Assembly (NCBI GenBank): GCA_012522165.1
Contig: JAAYKZ010000292.1
Location: 1 to 10,535 of the forward strand
DNA: 10,535 nucleotides
Direction of reading: 5' to 3'
Origin: Clostridiales bacterium
Lineage (GTDB): Bacteria > Bacillota > Clostridia > Caldicoprobacterales > UBA3941
Part shown: positions 1-6,356 of the stretch, one piece after another
Layout: every line of letters begins with the position of its first letter
How positions within the stretch are numbered: position 1 is the stretch's first letter
Position numbers and translations under genes: made by a program
Notes under the pieces: model-generated
Databases searched by the model: none
What the model was told of the DNA's origin: nothing
Seen by the model: only the letters and a program-made list of their open reading frames with translations

Positions 1-18
1 GAAAATAATAAGATAGAC

Positions 19-68
19 AAAAAAACATGGCCAGCATAGGGAGAATTTCTCTCCAACTAGCTGACCAT
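19..68 (-). terminator. Intrinsic terminator of the iscR-iscS-iscU-mnmA operon
   Basis: Read on the minus strand, ATGGTCAGC (60-68) pairs with GCTGGCCAT (27-35); all nine positions pair, one as G-U. Inside this stem a second hairpin forms from GGAGA (50-54) and TCTCC (40-44). The structure is followed by G and then seven T (19-25). It begins about 20 bases after the mnmA stop codon. The nested second hairpin is unusual, but the stem followed directly by a T tract is typical of a Rho-independent terminator. Confidence 0.85.
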
Positions 69-88
69 ATCTATAAATAGTCTATAAT

Positions 89-1186
89 TTAATTTGAATT
101 TAAGCTACACTCTATTATTCCTCCACCTAAAACATAGTCATCCTCGTAAAAAACTGCAGCCTGGCCAGGCGTTATGGCCCTTTGGGGCTCATCAAATACT
201 ACTCTTATTTTGTTATCCTCTATAGGATACAAGATAGCCGGGGCTTCAGGTGCAGTGTAGCGTATTTTTACCTTTACTCTTCTGGGCTCTGTTAGGGAGG
301 AAAGGGAAATTAGATTTATCTGCTCCACTATCATTTGGTTAGAAAATACTTCATGATGTTCCCCCAGTACCACTGTGTTATTGTCAACATCGATGGCCAC
401 AACATACATAGGTTTTCCTAAAGCTATTCCTAATCCTTTACGTTGTCCAATTGTATAATGGATAATTCCTTTATGTTGTCCTAATACATTTCCTTGAGTA
501 TCTACAAAATTTCCAGGTTTAATTTCTCGATCAAGTTGCTGTTCTATAAACTTACCGTAATCGTTATCATCTACAAAGCATATTTCCTGACTGTCAGGCT
601 TGTTAGCTACTGTCAAGCCTATTTTTTTAGCTATATCTCTAACTTGATCCTTTGTATATTGACCAAGGGGAAATAGAGTATGCTCCAGTTGGTATTGGGT
701 CATAGAATAGAGAGCATAGGTCTGGTCTTTTCCCACTGCTGCAGATTTTTTCAAAAGATAACGCTGTTTTTGATTATCATATATTATGTGTGCATAATGT
801 CCGGTAGCAACATAAAAGGCATCTAATTCTAAGGCTTTTTTAAGAAATCTATCGAATTTTATATGACGATTGCAAGCAATACAGGGATTGGGAGTTCTAC
901 CTTTTACATATTCATCAATAAAATAGTCTATGACCTTGTCCTGAAATACTTCTTTAAAGTTCATGACATAGAAGGGTATACCTATATGATTAGCTACTCT
1001 TCTAGCATCATCAACTGCTGAAAGGGAGCAGCATCCCCCTTCTTTTTCTCGTACTTGACCGGGCAAATCGGGCCATATTTGCATGGTAACCCCTATTACC
1101 TCATATCTCTGTTCCTTTAGAATGTAGGCAGCAACGGAGCTGTCCACTCCGCCGCTCATGCCTATTAACACCCTTTTTTTATTCAT
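89..1186 (-). CDS. mnmA: tRNA-specific 2-thiouridylase MnmA
   Basis: This cytoplasmic enzyme adenylates C2 of wobble uridine 34 in tRNA-Lys, tRNA-Glu and tRNA-Gln and replaces the oxygen with sulfur taken from a cysteine desulfurase persulfide. The 365-residue product has the family's usual length. The N-terminal PP-loop SGGVDSS is at residues 11-17. The two expected catalytic cysteines are C102 in NPCIAC and C203 in SQEICFV. GHYA (129-132) and the C-terminal barrel with TIGQRKGLG (245-253) and ITPGQAAVFY (338-347) are also present. The ATG overlaps the iscU stop as ATGA, so translation is probably coupled, with AAGGTGG as a modest ribosome binding site. It is the last gene before the operon terminator. 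Sitting directly after iscS and iscU fits IscS being the sulfur donor, although that link is inferred. Start, length and motifs leave little doubt about identity. Confidence 0.97.
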   Translation of the reverse strand: MNKKRVLIGMSGGVDSSVAAYILKEQRYEVIGVTMQIWPDLPGQVREKEGGCCSLSAVDDARRVANHIGIPFYVMNFKEVFQDKVIDYFIDEYVKGRTPNPCIACNRHIKFDRFLKKALELDAFYVATGHYAHIIYDNQKQRYLLKKSAAVGKDQTYALYSMTQYQLEHTLFPLGQYTKDQVRDIAKKIGLTVANKPDSQEICFVDDNDYGKFIEQQLDREIKPGNFVDTQGNVLGQHKGIIHYTIGQRKGLGIALGKPMYVVAIDVDNNTVVLGEHHEVFSNQMIVEQINLISLSSLTEPRRVKVKIRYTAPEAPAILYPIEDNKIRVVFDEPQRAITPGQAAVFYEDDYVLGGGIIECSLNSN

Positions 1187-1566
1187 ACACCCACCTTGTT
1201 TTTTTGTTTTTCTTTATAATCCTCTATTGCTTTTCGTATAGCCTCTTCTGCTAACACCGAACAATGCATTTTTACTGGAGGCAGTCCATCCAAAGCATCT
1301 GCAACAGCCTTATTGGTTATGGCTAATGCCTCATCTATAGTCTTACCCTTTACCAACTCTGTAGCCATACTGCTAGTAGCTATAGCAGCACCACAACCAA
1401 ATGTCTTAAATTTTACATCAACAATAACATCATTTTCCACCTTTAATGATATTCTCATTATATCTCCACATTTTGCATTTCCAACTTCCCCTACTCCATC
1501 AGGGTTTTCTATCTCTCCAACATTACGGGGATTCATAAAATGATCCATAACTTTTTCACTATACAT
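1183..1566 (-). CDS. iscU: Fe-S cluster scaffold protein IscU (NifU N-terminal type)
   Basis: This scaffold assembles [2Fe-2S] clusters from IscS-derived sulfur and passes them to apoproteins. From the start used here the protein has 127 residues, the normal size of a stand-alone IscU. The three ligand cysteines are C33 (NAKCGD, with the family Asp at D35), C58 (FGCGAAIATSS) and C102 (MHCSV). LPPVK, which in proteobacterial IscU is the HscA chaperone recognition site, is present just before C102, although no hscA or hscB lies in the window. The frame stays open upstream to 1626, but those 20 extra residues are poorly family-like. AAGGAGG lies 8 nt before ATG 1566, which fixes the start. The gene overlaps the end of iscS by 8 nt and the start of mnmA by 4 nt. 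The NifU C-terminal domain is absent. Confidence 0.95.
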   Translation of the reverse strand: MYSEKVMDHFMNPRNVGEIENPDGVGEVGNAKCGDIMRISLKVENDVIVDVKFKTFGCGAAIATSSMATELVKGKTIDEALAITNKAVADALDGLPPVKMHCSVLAEEAIRKAIEDYKEKQKNKVGV

Positions 1567-2746
1567 ATTGGCATCCTCCTTTTTCTTGGATAAACAAGGG
1601 TGACATTTCTCTAAGCCTTCGTACAATTTGTGGCAGTACTTCTAAAACATAATCTATATCTTCATCAGTATTTTCATCTCCCAATGTCATTCGCAAAGAT
1701 CCATGAGCAATCTCATGAGATAAACCTATGGCTAACAATACATGGGAAGGATCTAAAGATCCTGAAGTACATGCAGAACCGCTAGATGCTGCAATGCCCT
1801 TTAAATCTAAACTCAAAAGCAATGATTCCCCTTCTATATATTCAAAACTCATATTTACATTTCCAGGGAGTCTTAAAGTAGGATGGCCATTAAGCCTAAC
1901 ATTATCAATTCTATCCATAATACCATTTATAAGCTTATCCCTTAAACGAATAAGGTGCTTGTTATTCTCCTCCATATTTTCATAAGCCAACTCAATGGCC
2001 TTACCCAAACCTATGATACCAGGAATATTTTCAGTGCCAGCACGACGATTGCGCTCTTGAGCTCCCCCATGGAATATAGGAGTTAGCTTTGTTCCCTTTC
2101 GCACATACAATGCCCCAACTCCCTTAGGGCCATAAAACTTATGAGAAGACAAAGACAACAGATCTATGTTCATATCATTAACATCTATATCCACATGGCC
2201 TACTGCCTGAACAGCATCAGTATGAAAGTACACACCTTTTTCTTTTGTAATTGCTCCAATTTCCTTGATAGGTTGAATGGTACCTATTTCATTATTGGCA
2301 AACATTATGGAAACTAAGATTGTATCTGGCCTTATGGCTTTCTCAACATCCTGAGGGTCTACCATACCATAAGAATCTACTGGTAAATAAGTAACCTCAA
2401 AGCCATTCTTCTCAAGAAATTCACAGGTGTATAATACAGCATGATGTTCAATTGCAGAAGTTATTATATGTTTTCCCTTATTCTGATTTGCCAATGCAAC
2501 TCCCTTTATAGCCCAGTTGTCAGACTCAGTACCACCGCCTGTAAAAAAGATCTCGTCAAACCTTGCATTAAGAACTTTAGCTGTCTGCTCTCTAGCCTTA
2601 TCTATAGCCTTACGGGCTTCTCGACCAAAGCTGTGAACACTAGAGGGATTTCCGTAATTTTGTGAAAAATAAGGTATCATGGCGTCTAATACTTCTTTTT
2701 TCATATAAGTAGTTGCTGCATGATCTAAATAGATGCTCCTTTTCAT
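1559..2746 (-). CDS. iscS: Cysteine desulfurase IscS/NifS (class V aminotransferase fold)
   Basis: This PLP enzyme converts cysteine to alanine and carries the sulfur as a persulfide on its own cysteine, feeding IscU and tRNA thiolation enzymes. It has 395 residues, close to the group I (IscS/NifS) length. The N-terminus YLDHAATT is typical. Conserved sites include GGGTESDN (70-77), the His pair in EHHAV (100-104), D177 in HTDAVQ, the PLP lysine K203 in SSHKFYGPKG, RRAGTEN (234-240), and the persulfide cysteine C326 in the SSGSACTSG loop typical of group I enzymes. AAGGAG lies 8 nt before the ATG. The gene follows iscR after 48 nt with no terminator between them, and its last eight bases overlap the iscU start. 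The C-terminus carries an extra cysteine (KGGCQYV), whose role cannot be told. NifS is the alternative name; no nitrogen fixation gene is visible, so IscS is preferred. Confidence 0.95.
   Translation of the reverse strand: MKRSIYLDHAATTYMKKEVLDAMIPYFSQNYGNPSSVHSFGREARKAIDKAREQTAKVLNARFDEIFFTGGGTESDNWAIKGVALANQNKGKHIITSAIEHHAVLYTCEFLEKNGFEVTYLPVDSYGMVDPQDVEKAIRPDTILVSIMFANNEIGTIQPIKEIGAITKEKGVYFHTDAVQAVGHVDIDVNDMNIDLLSLSSHKFYGPKGVGALYVRKGTKLTPIFHGGAQERNRRAGTENIPGIIGLGKAIELAYENMEENNKHLIRLRDKLINGIMDRIDNVRLNGHPTLRLPGNVNMSFEYIEGESLLLSLDLKGIAASSGSACTSGSLDPSHVLLAIGLSHEIAHGSLRMTLGDENTDEDIDYVLEVLPQIVRRLREMSPLFIQEKGGCQYV
1575..1581 (-). promoter_or_regulatory. Ribosome binding site that decides the iscU start
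   Basis: The minus strand reads AAGGAGG here, 8 nt before the ATG at 1564-1566. The site lies within the last codons of iscS. A start upstream at 1626 would have no comparable site and would translate the GGAGG itself as coding sequence, so the shorter IscU is preferred. Confidence 0.85.
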
Positions 2747-2795
2747 CTAAAGGACTCCTTTCACAGTAAACCTAAAATGATTAATGTTATCTTAA

Positions 2796-3257
2796 TTAGC
2801 TAGTACATTTTACGTTGGTATATTCTGTTTCCTTACATATTGATTTGTGCTCTCGAACCATATCTTCCAGGGTTATGGAATCTATCACTTGATTTATACT
2901 ATCCCTGATTTTTTCCCATACTATCCTTGTTACACAAGCATCAGCGCTTATACATTCAATACCATCGTCATCATCTCTAACGCAGTCAGCTGGTGCAATA
3001 TTACCTTCTAAAGCTCTTAATATCTGACCTACAGAGATTTTGTCGGGTGACGTTGCCAACAGATAACCACCATAAGCTCCACGAACACTCTTAACTAGCC
3101 CAGACTTTCTTATGGTAGCAAATAGCTGTTCTAAATAGGCCTCCGAAATATTTTGCCTACTGGCTATTTCATTAAGAGGGATGGGTCCTTGAGATTGATT
3201 CATAGCTAGATCAAACATGGCTCTAAGACCGTATCTACCTCTGGTAGAGAGTTTCAA
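2796..3257 (-). CDS. iscR: Rrf2-family Fe-S regulator, IscR-like
   Basis: This is a winged-helix transcription factor that in the IscR branch binds a [2Fe-2S] cluster and represses its own isc operon. The protein has 153 residues. It opens with KLSTRGRYGLRAM, followed by the helix-turn-helix around NEIASRQNISEAYLEQLF (residues 29-46) and the wing RGAYGGYLL (59-67). Three cysteines, C92, C102 and C108, fall in the cluster-binding region with spacing CX9CX5C; E. coli IscR has CX5CX5C. The E. coli fourth ligand, His107, aligns with Arg111 here. The start codon is TTG, with GGAGGT 6 nt upstream; this start gives the canonical family N-terminus. A near-consensus promoter lies just upstream and iscS follows. 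Bacillus carries the related CymR in this position, but CymR lacks the cysteine triad, so IscR is the better name. Cluster binding is inferred. Confidence 0.9.
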   Translation of the reverse strand: MKLSTRGRYGLRAMFDLAMNQSQGPIPLNEIASRQNISEAYLEQLFATIRKSGLVKSVRGAYGGYLLATSPDKISVGQILRALEGNIAPADCVRDDDDGIECISADACVTRIVWEKIRDSINQVIDSITLEDMVREHKSICKETEYTNVKCTS

Positions 3258-3271
3258 AGTAACACCTCCAA

Positions 3272-3294
3272 ATCCCGACTAAATTACTATACTT
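3272..3294 (-). promoter_or_regulatory. Candidate IscR operator downstream of the iscR -10
   Basis: The minus strand contains TTTAGTCGGGAT, which resembles one half of the proteobacterial type 1 IscR site (AGTC followed by purines and G/C). The other half, AAGTATAGTA, matches the mirror image at only about 4 of 10 positions. The site would lie roughly +7 to +30 of the transcript, where a bound regulator could block early elongation or promoter clearance. Autoregulation is common for IscR, but this operator is a weak call. Confidence 0.35.
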
Positions 3295-3307
3295 TAATAA
3301 CAAAAAA

Positions 3308-3336
3308 ATAGTACCATATCCTAGTATTTTTGTCAA
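3308..3336 (-). promoter_or_regulatory. Vegetative (sigma-A type) promoter of the isc operon
   Basis: The minus strand shows a perfect -35 TTGACA (3331-3336), a 17-nt spacer and -10 TACTAT (3308-3313) preceded by TGG, an extended -10 element. Transcription would start near 3301, giving a leader of about 45 nt before the iscR TTG. This is among the best promoters in the window and separates the isc operon from rarA, although no terminator is visible after rarA. Confidence 0.88.
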
Positions 3337-3363
3337 CTTTAATTTAGACTTGCTTTGTAGATT

Positions 3364-4662
3364 TTATTTTCTTTTGCTTTTTAGTATTTGTTCAAGCCGT
3401 TCCTTTATTCTTGCTTCTGCTCCAGAATTTTTAGGAAAATAATATTGAACATCTTTTAGTTCATCTGGCATATATGGCTGTTCTGCCCTACCTCCCGGAT
3501 AATCATGAGAATATTTATAACCCTTTCCATGTCCTAACTGAGCTGCTCCTGGGTAATGAGAATCTCTTAAGTTTATAGGAACCTCTCCTATCTTTTTATT
3601 ACGAACATCCTCCAAAGCTTTATCAATGCCTACACACGCCGAATTGGATTTTGGCGAACAAGCCACCATTAAAGCTGCCATGGCTAAAATAATCCTGCTT
3701 TCAGGCCAGCCCACCATTTTCACGGCTTGTGCTGCGGCTACCGCTACTTGCAAAGCAGCAGGGTTAGCCATTCCCACATCTTCTGCTGCAGCTATGATGA
3801 TTCTTCTAGCAATAAATTCGGGTTTCTCCCCACTTTCAATCATACGTGCCAACCAGTGCAGTACAGCATCTGGTTCCATATAATTTCTCATGCTTTTGAT
3901 AAAAGCGCTAACAACATCATAATGATTGTCTCCATCCTTATCGTACCTTATAGCCTTTTGCTGAACACATTCCTGTGCTACCTCCAATGTTATGAATATT
4001 ACCCCATCAGCGTTGGGGGGAGTAGTTAAAGCTGCTAACTCTAAGGCGTTTAATACTGCTCTAGCATCCCCTTCACTCATGCGAATAATATGGTCCACTG
4101 CTTCTGGTTCTATTTCTATTTTTTGATTACCCAATCCCTTCTCCTTACTGTTAAGGCAAGTATAAATTAGTTTTTTCAAATCTTCATCAGTCAAAGGATG
4201 GAAGCGAAAAATCGTAGATCTAGATAGTAAGGCTTTGTTTACCTCAAAATATGGATTTTCAGTGGTTGCACCTATAAGAATAAAGGTACCATCTTCTACA
4301 TATGGAAGTAGTGCATCCTGTTGTCCCTTATTTAGTCTATGTATTTCATCAAAAAACAAAATTACTTTACCTTTGGGATTGAGTAGATAATTTCGTGCTT
4401 CTTGTGCTATTTCCCGTATCTCCTTTACCCCGGCCGACACAGCATTTAATTGTTTAAATGGATATTGGGTCTCTTTTGATATAATCTTAGCTAAAGTTGT
4501 TTTGCCAGTGCCAGGCGGTCCATAAAATATAGCGGAGGTGAGCCTGTCAGCCTTTATAGCCCTATATAATAGTCGATTCTTACCCACGATGTGTTCCTGT
4601 CCAATAAACTCCTCCAATGTTTCTGGCCTCATACGGGCTGCTAAAGGCATATTTGTTATCAT
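3364..4662 (-). CDS. rarA: Replication-associated recombination protein RarA (MgsA), AAA+ ATPase
   Basis: RarA is a tetrameric DNA-dependent AAA+ ATPase of the clamp-loader/RuvB-like clade, linked to maintenance of stalled replication forks and interacting with SSB. From the start used here it has 432 residues. Numbered from that start, Walker A GPPGTGKT is at 48-55, Walker B FFDEIHR at 103-109, sensor 1 GATTEN at 131-136, and GDAR (sensor 2 region) near 198-201. The C-terminal MgsA/RarA domain includes the HYPGAAQLGHGKGYKYSHDYPGG-type block near the end. The frame is open to 4719, but AAGGAGG is 7 nt before ATG 4662 and the product then starts MITNMPLAARMRP, as in the family. It sits between glyA and iscR, in the same relative place as in Bacillus, upstream of the Rrf2 regulator. 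It may be transcribed from the promoter at 4921-4949. Identity is certain; its regulation is inferred. Confidence 0.95.
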   Translation of the reverse strand: MITNMPLAARMRPETLEEFIGQEHIVGKNRLLYRAIKADRLTSAIFYGPPGTGKTTLAKIISKETQYPFKQLNAVSAGVKEIREIAQEARNYLLNPKGKVILFFDEIHRLNKGQQDALLPYVEDGTFILIGATTENPYFEVNKALLSRSTIFRFHPLTDEDLKKLIYTCLNSKEKGLGNQKIEIEPEAVDHIIRMSEGDARAVLNALELAALTTPPNADGVIFITLEVAQECVQQKAIRYDKDGDNHYDVVSAFIKSMRNYMEPDAVLHWLARMIESGEKPEFIARRIIIAAAEDVGMANPAALQVAVAAAQAVKMVGWPESRIILAMAALMVACSPKSNSACVGIDKALEDVRNKKIGEVPINLRDSHYPGAAQLGHGKGYKYSHDYPGGRAEQPYMPDELKDVQYYFPKNSGAEARIKERLEQILKSKRK

Positions 4663-4669
4663 TTGTAAT

Positions 4670-4676
4670 CCTCCTT
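4670..4676 (-). promoter_or_regulatory. Ribosome binding site that decides the rarA start
   Basis: AAGGAGG on the minus strand lies 7 nt before ATG 4660-4662. It lies inside the extra 19 codons of the longer open frame, which argues against the upstream start at 4719. Confidence 0.85.
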
Positions 4677-4809
4677 TATCAATTTGTTTTAGTATCATGA
4701 CAGTTATGCACAATACCACTTTAGAAAAATAGCAAACCCTTCATAGCATCCTTAATCACTACATAACTAATAACACTTACATAAAATTAAGCTATTGTTT
4801 AGTTTTAAG

Positions 4810-4899
4810 ATTATCTCTATATTAATGAAATGGCTATTGATATATGGCGCCTTCACTGATCTGACTTTAGAAAACTTGTTATTGTCTCTATATTGGTGA
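4810..4899 (-). repeat. 19-nt direct repeat pair, 71 bp apart
   Basis: The minus-strand word TCACCAATATAGAGACAAT (4881-4899) recurs as TCATTAATATAGAGATAAT (4810-4828). Sixteen of nineteen bases match, and all three differences are C-to-T. One copy is in the loop side of the hairpin at 4829-4923 and the other lies directly after that hairpin. Confidence 0.65.
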
Positions 4900-4923
4900 T
4901 GGAGCCAACCTTCAATAGCCATT
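4829..4923 (-). repeat. Long imperfect hairpin closed by a 12-bp perfect inverted repeat
   Basis: AATGGCTATTGA on the minus strand (4912-4923) is exactly complementary to TCAATAGCCATT (4829-4840). Inside it, TGGCTCCATCAC pairs with GTGAAGGCGCCA at 10 of 12 positions (about 4895-4906 with 4845-4856), leaving a loop of roughly 40 nt. The arms are GC-richer than the AT-rich surroundings. The outer right arm overlaps the -10 box at 4921-4926, so a transcript starting near 4914-4916 would keep only the inner part of the closing stem. No target-site duplication was seen. Confidence 0.7.
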
Positions 4924-4949
4924 ATACCATTTATAATATAAATGTAGAA
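4921..4949 (-). promoter_or_regulatory. Probable extended -10 promoter for rarA or a small RNA
   Basis: The minus strand reads TTCTAC (4944-4949), a 17-nt spacer and a perfect TATAAT (4921-4926) preceded by TGG, giving an extended -10 element. The -35 is poor. Predicted initiation near 4914-4916 would give a leader of about 250 nt before the rarA ATG. Confidence 0.6.
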
Positions 4950-4962
4950 TAACAGGGAAAAA

Positions 4963-6216
4963 TTATTTCAATAATCCGCCAGGGTATAAGGGAAATCTAT
5001 TGCATAAGTCATCTACAATCTCCAAAACCTTGCTGCCATTGCTTTCAACATCCTCCAAAGCAAGGGCAATAGCCTTTGCAATGATCTTCATTTCTTCAGT
5101 TCCCATACCTCTAGTGGTTACAGCTGGAGTTCCTATTCGAATACCACTTGTTACAAATGGGCTTTGAGGGTCATTTGGGATGGTATTCTTATTGGTAGTT
5201 ATTCTTACACTGTCCAAAATCTTTTCCGCATCTTTACCAGTTATATTTTTGCTCCTGAGATCTATGGTCATAAGGTGATTGTCTGTTCCTCCTGAAACCA
5301 GATCAAATCCTTCAGCCTTTAAAGCCTCAGCTAAAGCCTTTGCGTTATCAACAATTCTTTGCTGGTATTCTTTAAATTCTGGACTTAAAGCCTCTAATAA
5401 ACAAACAGCTTTGGCAGCAATAATATGCATAAGGGGTCCACCCTGCGTTCCTGGGAAAATAGCCTTATCTATGGCCTTTGCATGTTCTTTCTTACACAGG
5501 ATCAATCCTCCTCTAGGCCCCCTTAAAGTTTTATGGGTGGTGGTAGTAACAAAATCTGCATAAGGGACTGGATTAGGATGCAAGCCTGCTGCTACCAACC
5601 CTGCTATATGTGCCATATCCACCATCAGATATGCGCCTACTTCATCAGCTATCTCTCTAAACTTTTTAAAATCTATAGTCCTAGAATAAGCACTTGCTCC
5701 AGCTACAATTAACTTTGGTTTGTGTTCAAGAGCTAAATTTCTTAATTGCTGATAATCTATATACCCTGTTTCTGAGTCAACACCATAGGGAATAATATTA
5801 AAATAGGTACCTGATATATTTACAGGGCTACCATGAGTTAAATGCCCCCCATGAGCCAAATTCATACCCAAGATAGTATCACCAGGCTTTAAAACAGCAA
5901 AATACACCGCCATATTTGCCTGAGCACCTGAATGGGGCTGAACATTGGCATGTTCTGCACAAAATAATTTCTTTGCCCGGTTTATAGCTAGCTCTTCAAC
6001 TATATCTACATATTCGCAGCCACCATAATACCTTCTACCCGGATAACCCTCTGCATATTTATTTGTAAGATGGCTACCCATAGCTTCCATTACTGCTAAG
6101 CTAACAAAATTTTCGGAAGCTATTAGCTCGATATGCCTTTGCTGCCTGCCAAATTCTTTTTCCATAGCTTCGGCAACTTCGGGATCTACTTTAAATACTT
6201 CTTTTAAGCTTATCAC
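4963..6216 (-). CDS. glyA: Serine hydroxymethyltransferase
   Basis: This PLP enzyme interconverts serine plus tetrahydrofolate with glycine plus 5,10-methylenetetrahydrofolate, the main source of one-carbon units. The product has 417 residues, the usual bacterial length. Landmarks are ELIASENF (30-37), NKYAEGYPGRRYYGG (52-66), QPHSGAQAN (93-101), D200 and H203 in VDMAHIAG, the PLP lysine K229 in TTTTHKTLRGPRGG, and FPGTQGGP further on. The start is GTG, with GGAGGT 9 nt upstream. An ATG five bases before it is out of frame and closes after two codons. It appears to be transcribed alone from the promoter at 6279-6307, downstream of the trxA terminator. There is no clear terminator after it, so some reading into rarA is possible. 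Nothing unusual in the protein itself. Confidence 0.97.
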   Translation of the reverse strand: MISLKEVFKVDPEVAEAMEKEFGRQQRHIELIASENFVSLAVMEAMGSHLTNKYAEGYPGRRYYGGCEYVDIVEELAINRAKKLFCAEHANVQPHSGAQANMAVYFAVLKPGDTILGMNLAHGGHLTHGSPVNISGTYFNIIPYGVDSETGYIDYQQLRNLALEHKPKLIVAGASAYSRTIDFKKFREIADEVGAYLMVDMAHIAGLVAAGLHPNPVPYADFVTTTTHKTLRGPRGGLILCKKEHAKAIDKAIFPGTQGGPLMHIIAAKAVCLLEALSPEFKEYQQRIVDNAKALAEALKAEGFDLVSGGTDNHLMTIDLRSKNITGKDAEKILDSVRITTNKNTIPNDPQSPFVTSGIRIGTPAVTTRGMGTEEMKIIAKAIALALEDVESNGSKVLEIVDDLCNRFPLYPGGLLK

Positions 6217-6225
6217 TTCATTACT

Positions 6226-6231
6226 ACCTCC
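6226..6231 (-). promoter_or_regulatory. Ribosome binding site of glyA, serving a GTG start with a nested mini-frame
   Basis: GGAGGT on the minus strand is 9 nt from the GTG start (6214-6216). It is only 4 nt from an ATG at 6219-6221 that reads ATG AAG TGA. The spacing favours GTG for SHMT, whose first residues then match the family. Confidence 0.75.
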
Positions 6232-6278
6232 ATACGTTTTTAAGAATTTTAGATAAAATATTCGACATCATTAGTCTT

Positions 6279-6307
6279 ATTATAATTACATTATCCTACT
6301 TTGACAA
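6279..6307 (-). promoter_or_regulatory. Vegetative promoter of glyA
   Basis: The minus strand has TTGTCA (6302-6307), a 17-nt spacer and a perfect TATAAT (6279-6284). Transcription should start near 6272, giving a leader of about 55 nt. It lies between the trxA terminator and glyA, so glyA is an independent unit. No riboswitch-sized structure fits in this short leader. Confidence 0.85.
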
Positions 6308-6328
6308 GGACTTTAATGAATAAATATT

Positions 6329-6356
6329 AAAAAAGCTGGTATAAATCCAGCTTTTT
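6329..6356 (-). terminator. Intrinsic terminator of the hisS-aspS-rseC-trxA operon
   Basis: On the minus strand AAAAAGCTGG (6347-6356) pairs perfectly with CCAGCTTTTT (6330-6339) around a 7-nt loop and runs into a T tract. The first arm overlaps two bases of the trxA stop codon. Confidence 0.93.

Larger units (their letters stand above)
4663..4962 (-). other. 300-base glyA-rarA intergenic region with promoter and structure, no gene recognised
   Basis: No convincing protein-coding frame is present. In the direction of transcription the region contains an extended -10 promoter (4921-4949), a hairpin closed by a 12-bp perfect inverted repeat (4829-4923), a second copy of part of that hairpin as a direct repeat (4810-4828), and a weaker stem in which CTTAAT pairs with ATTAAG and ATAG with CTAT (about 4743-4797). 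A T-rich stretch TTTTT occurs at 4725-4729. The rarA ribosome binding site closes the region. glyA has no ordinary intrinsic terminator here. The simplest reading is a structured rarA leader or a small RNA gene; in Bacillus the 6S-1 RNA gene is recalled as lying near aspS and rarA, but a 6S fold could not be confirmed. Confidence 0.6.

Noticed and set aside
494..676. Plus-strand open frame of 60 codons
   Set aside because: It lies wholly antisense to mnmA, with no family-like composition or ribosome binding site. The same holds for plus-strand frames at 1313-1543, 1728-1985, 2441-2665, 3626-4029, 5279-5563, 7931-8143, 8699-9075 and 9975-10202, each opposite a well-identified gene.
1567..1626. 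N-terminal extension of IscU
   Set aside because: The extra 20 residues overlap iscS, do not resemble IscU and contain the AGGAGG of the true start.
4663..4719. N-terminal extension of RarA
   Set aside because: The extra 19 residues lie in the leader and contain the AAGGAGG that serves ATG 4662.
4725..4916. 6S RNA gene upstream of rarA
   Set aside because: Position and a possible length of about 190 nt would suit, but the predicted 5' and 3' ends do not pair and no clear central bubble could be drawn. Kept only as a hypothesis to test with a covariance model.
4829..4923. MITE or other small mobile element
   Set aside because: The terminal inverted repeats are good, but there is no target-site duplication and no second copy in the window.
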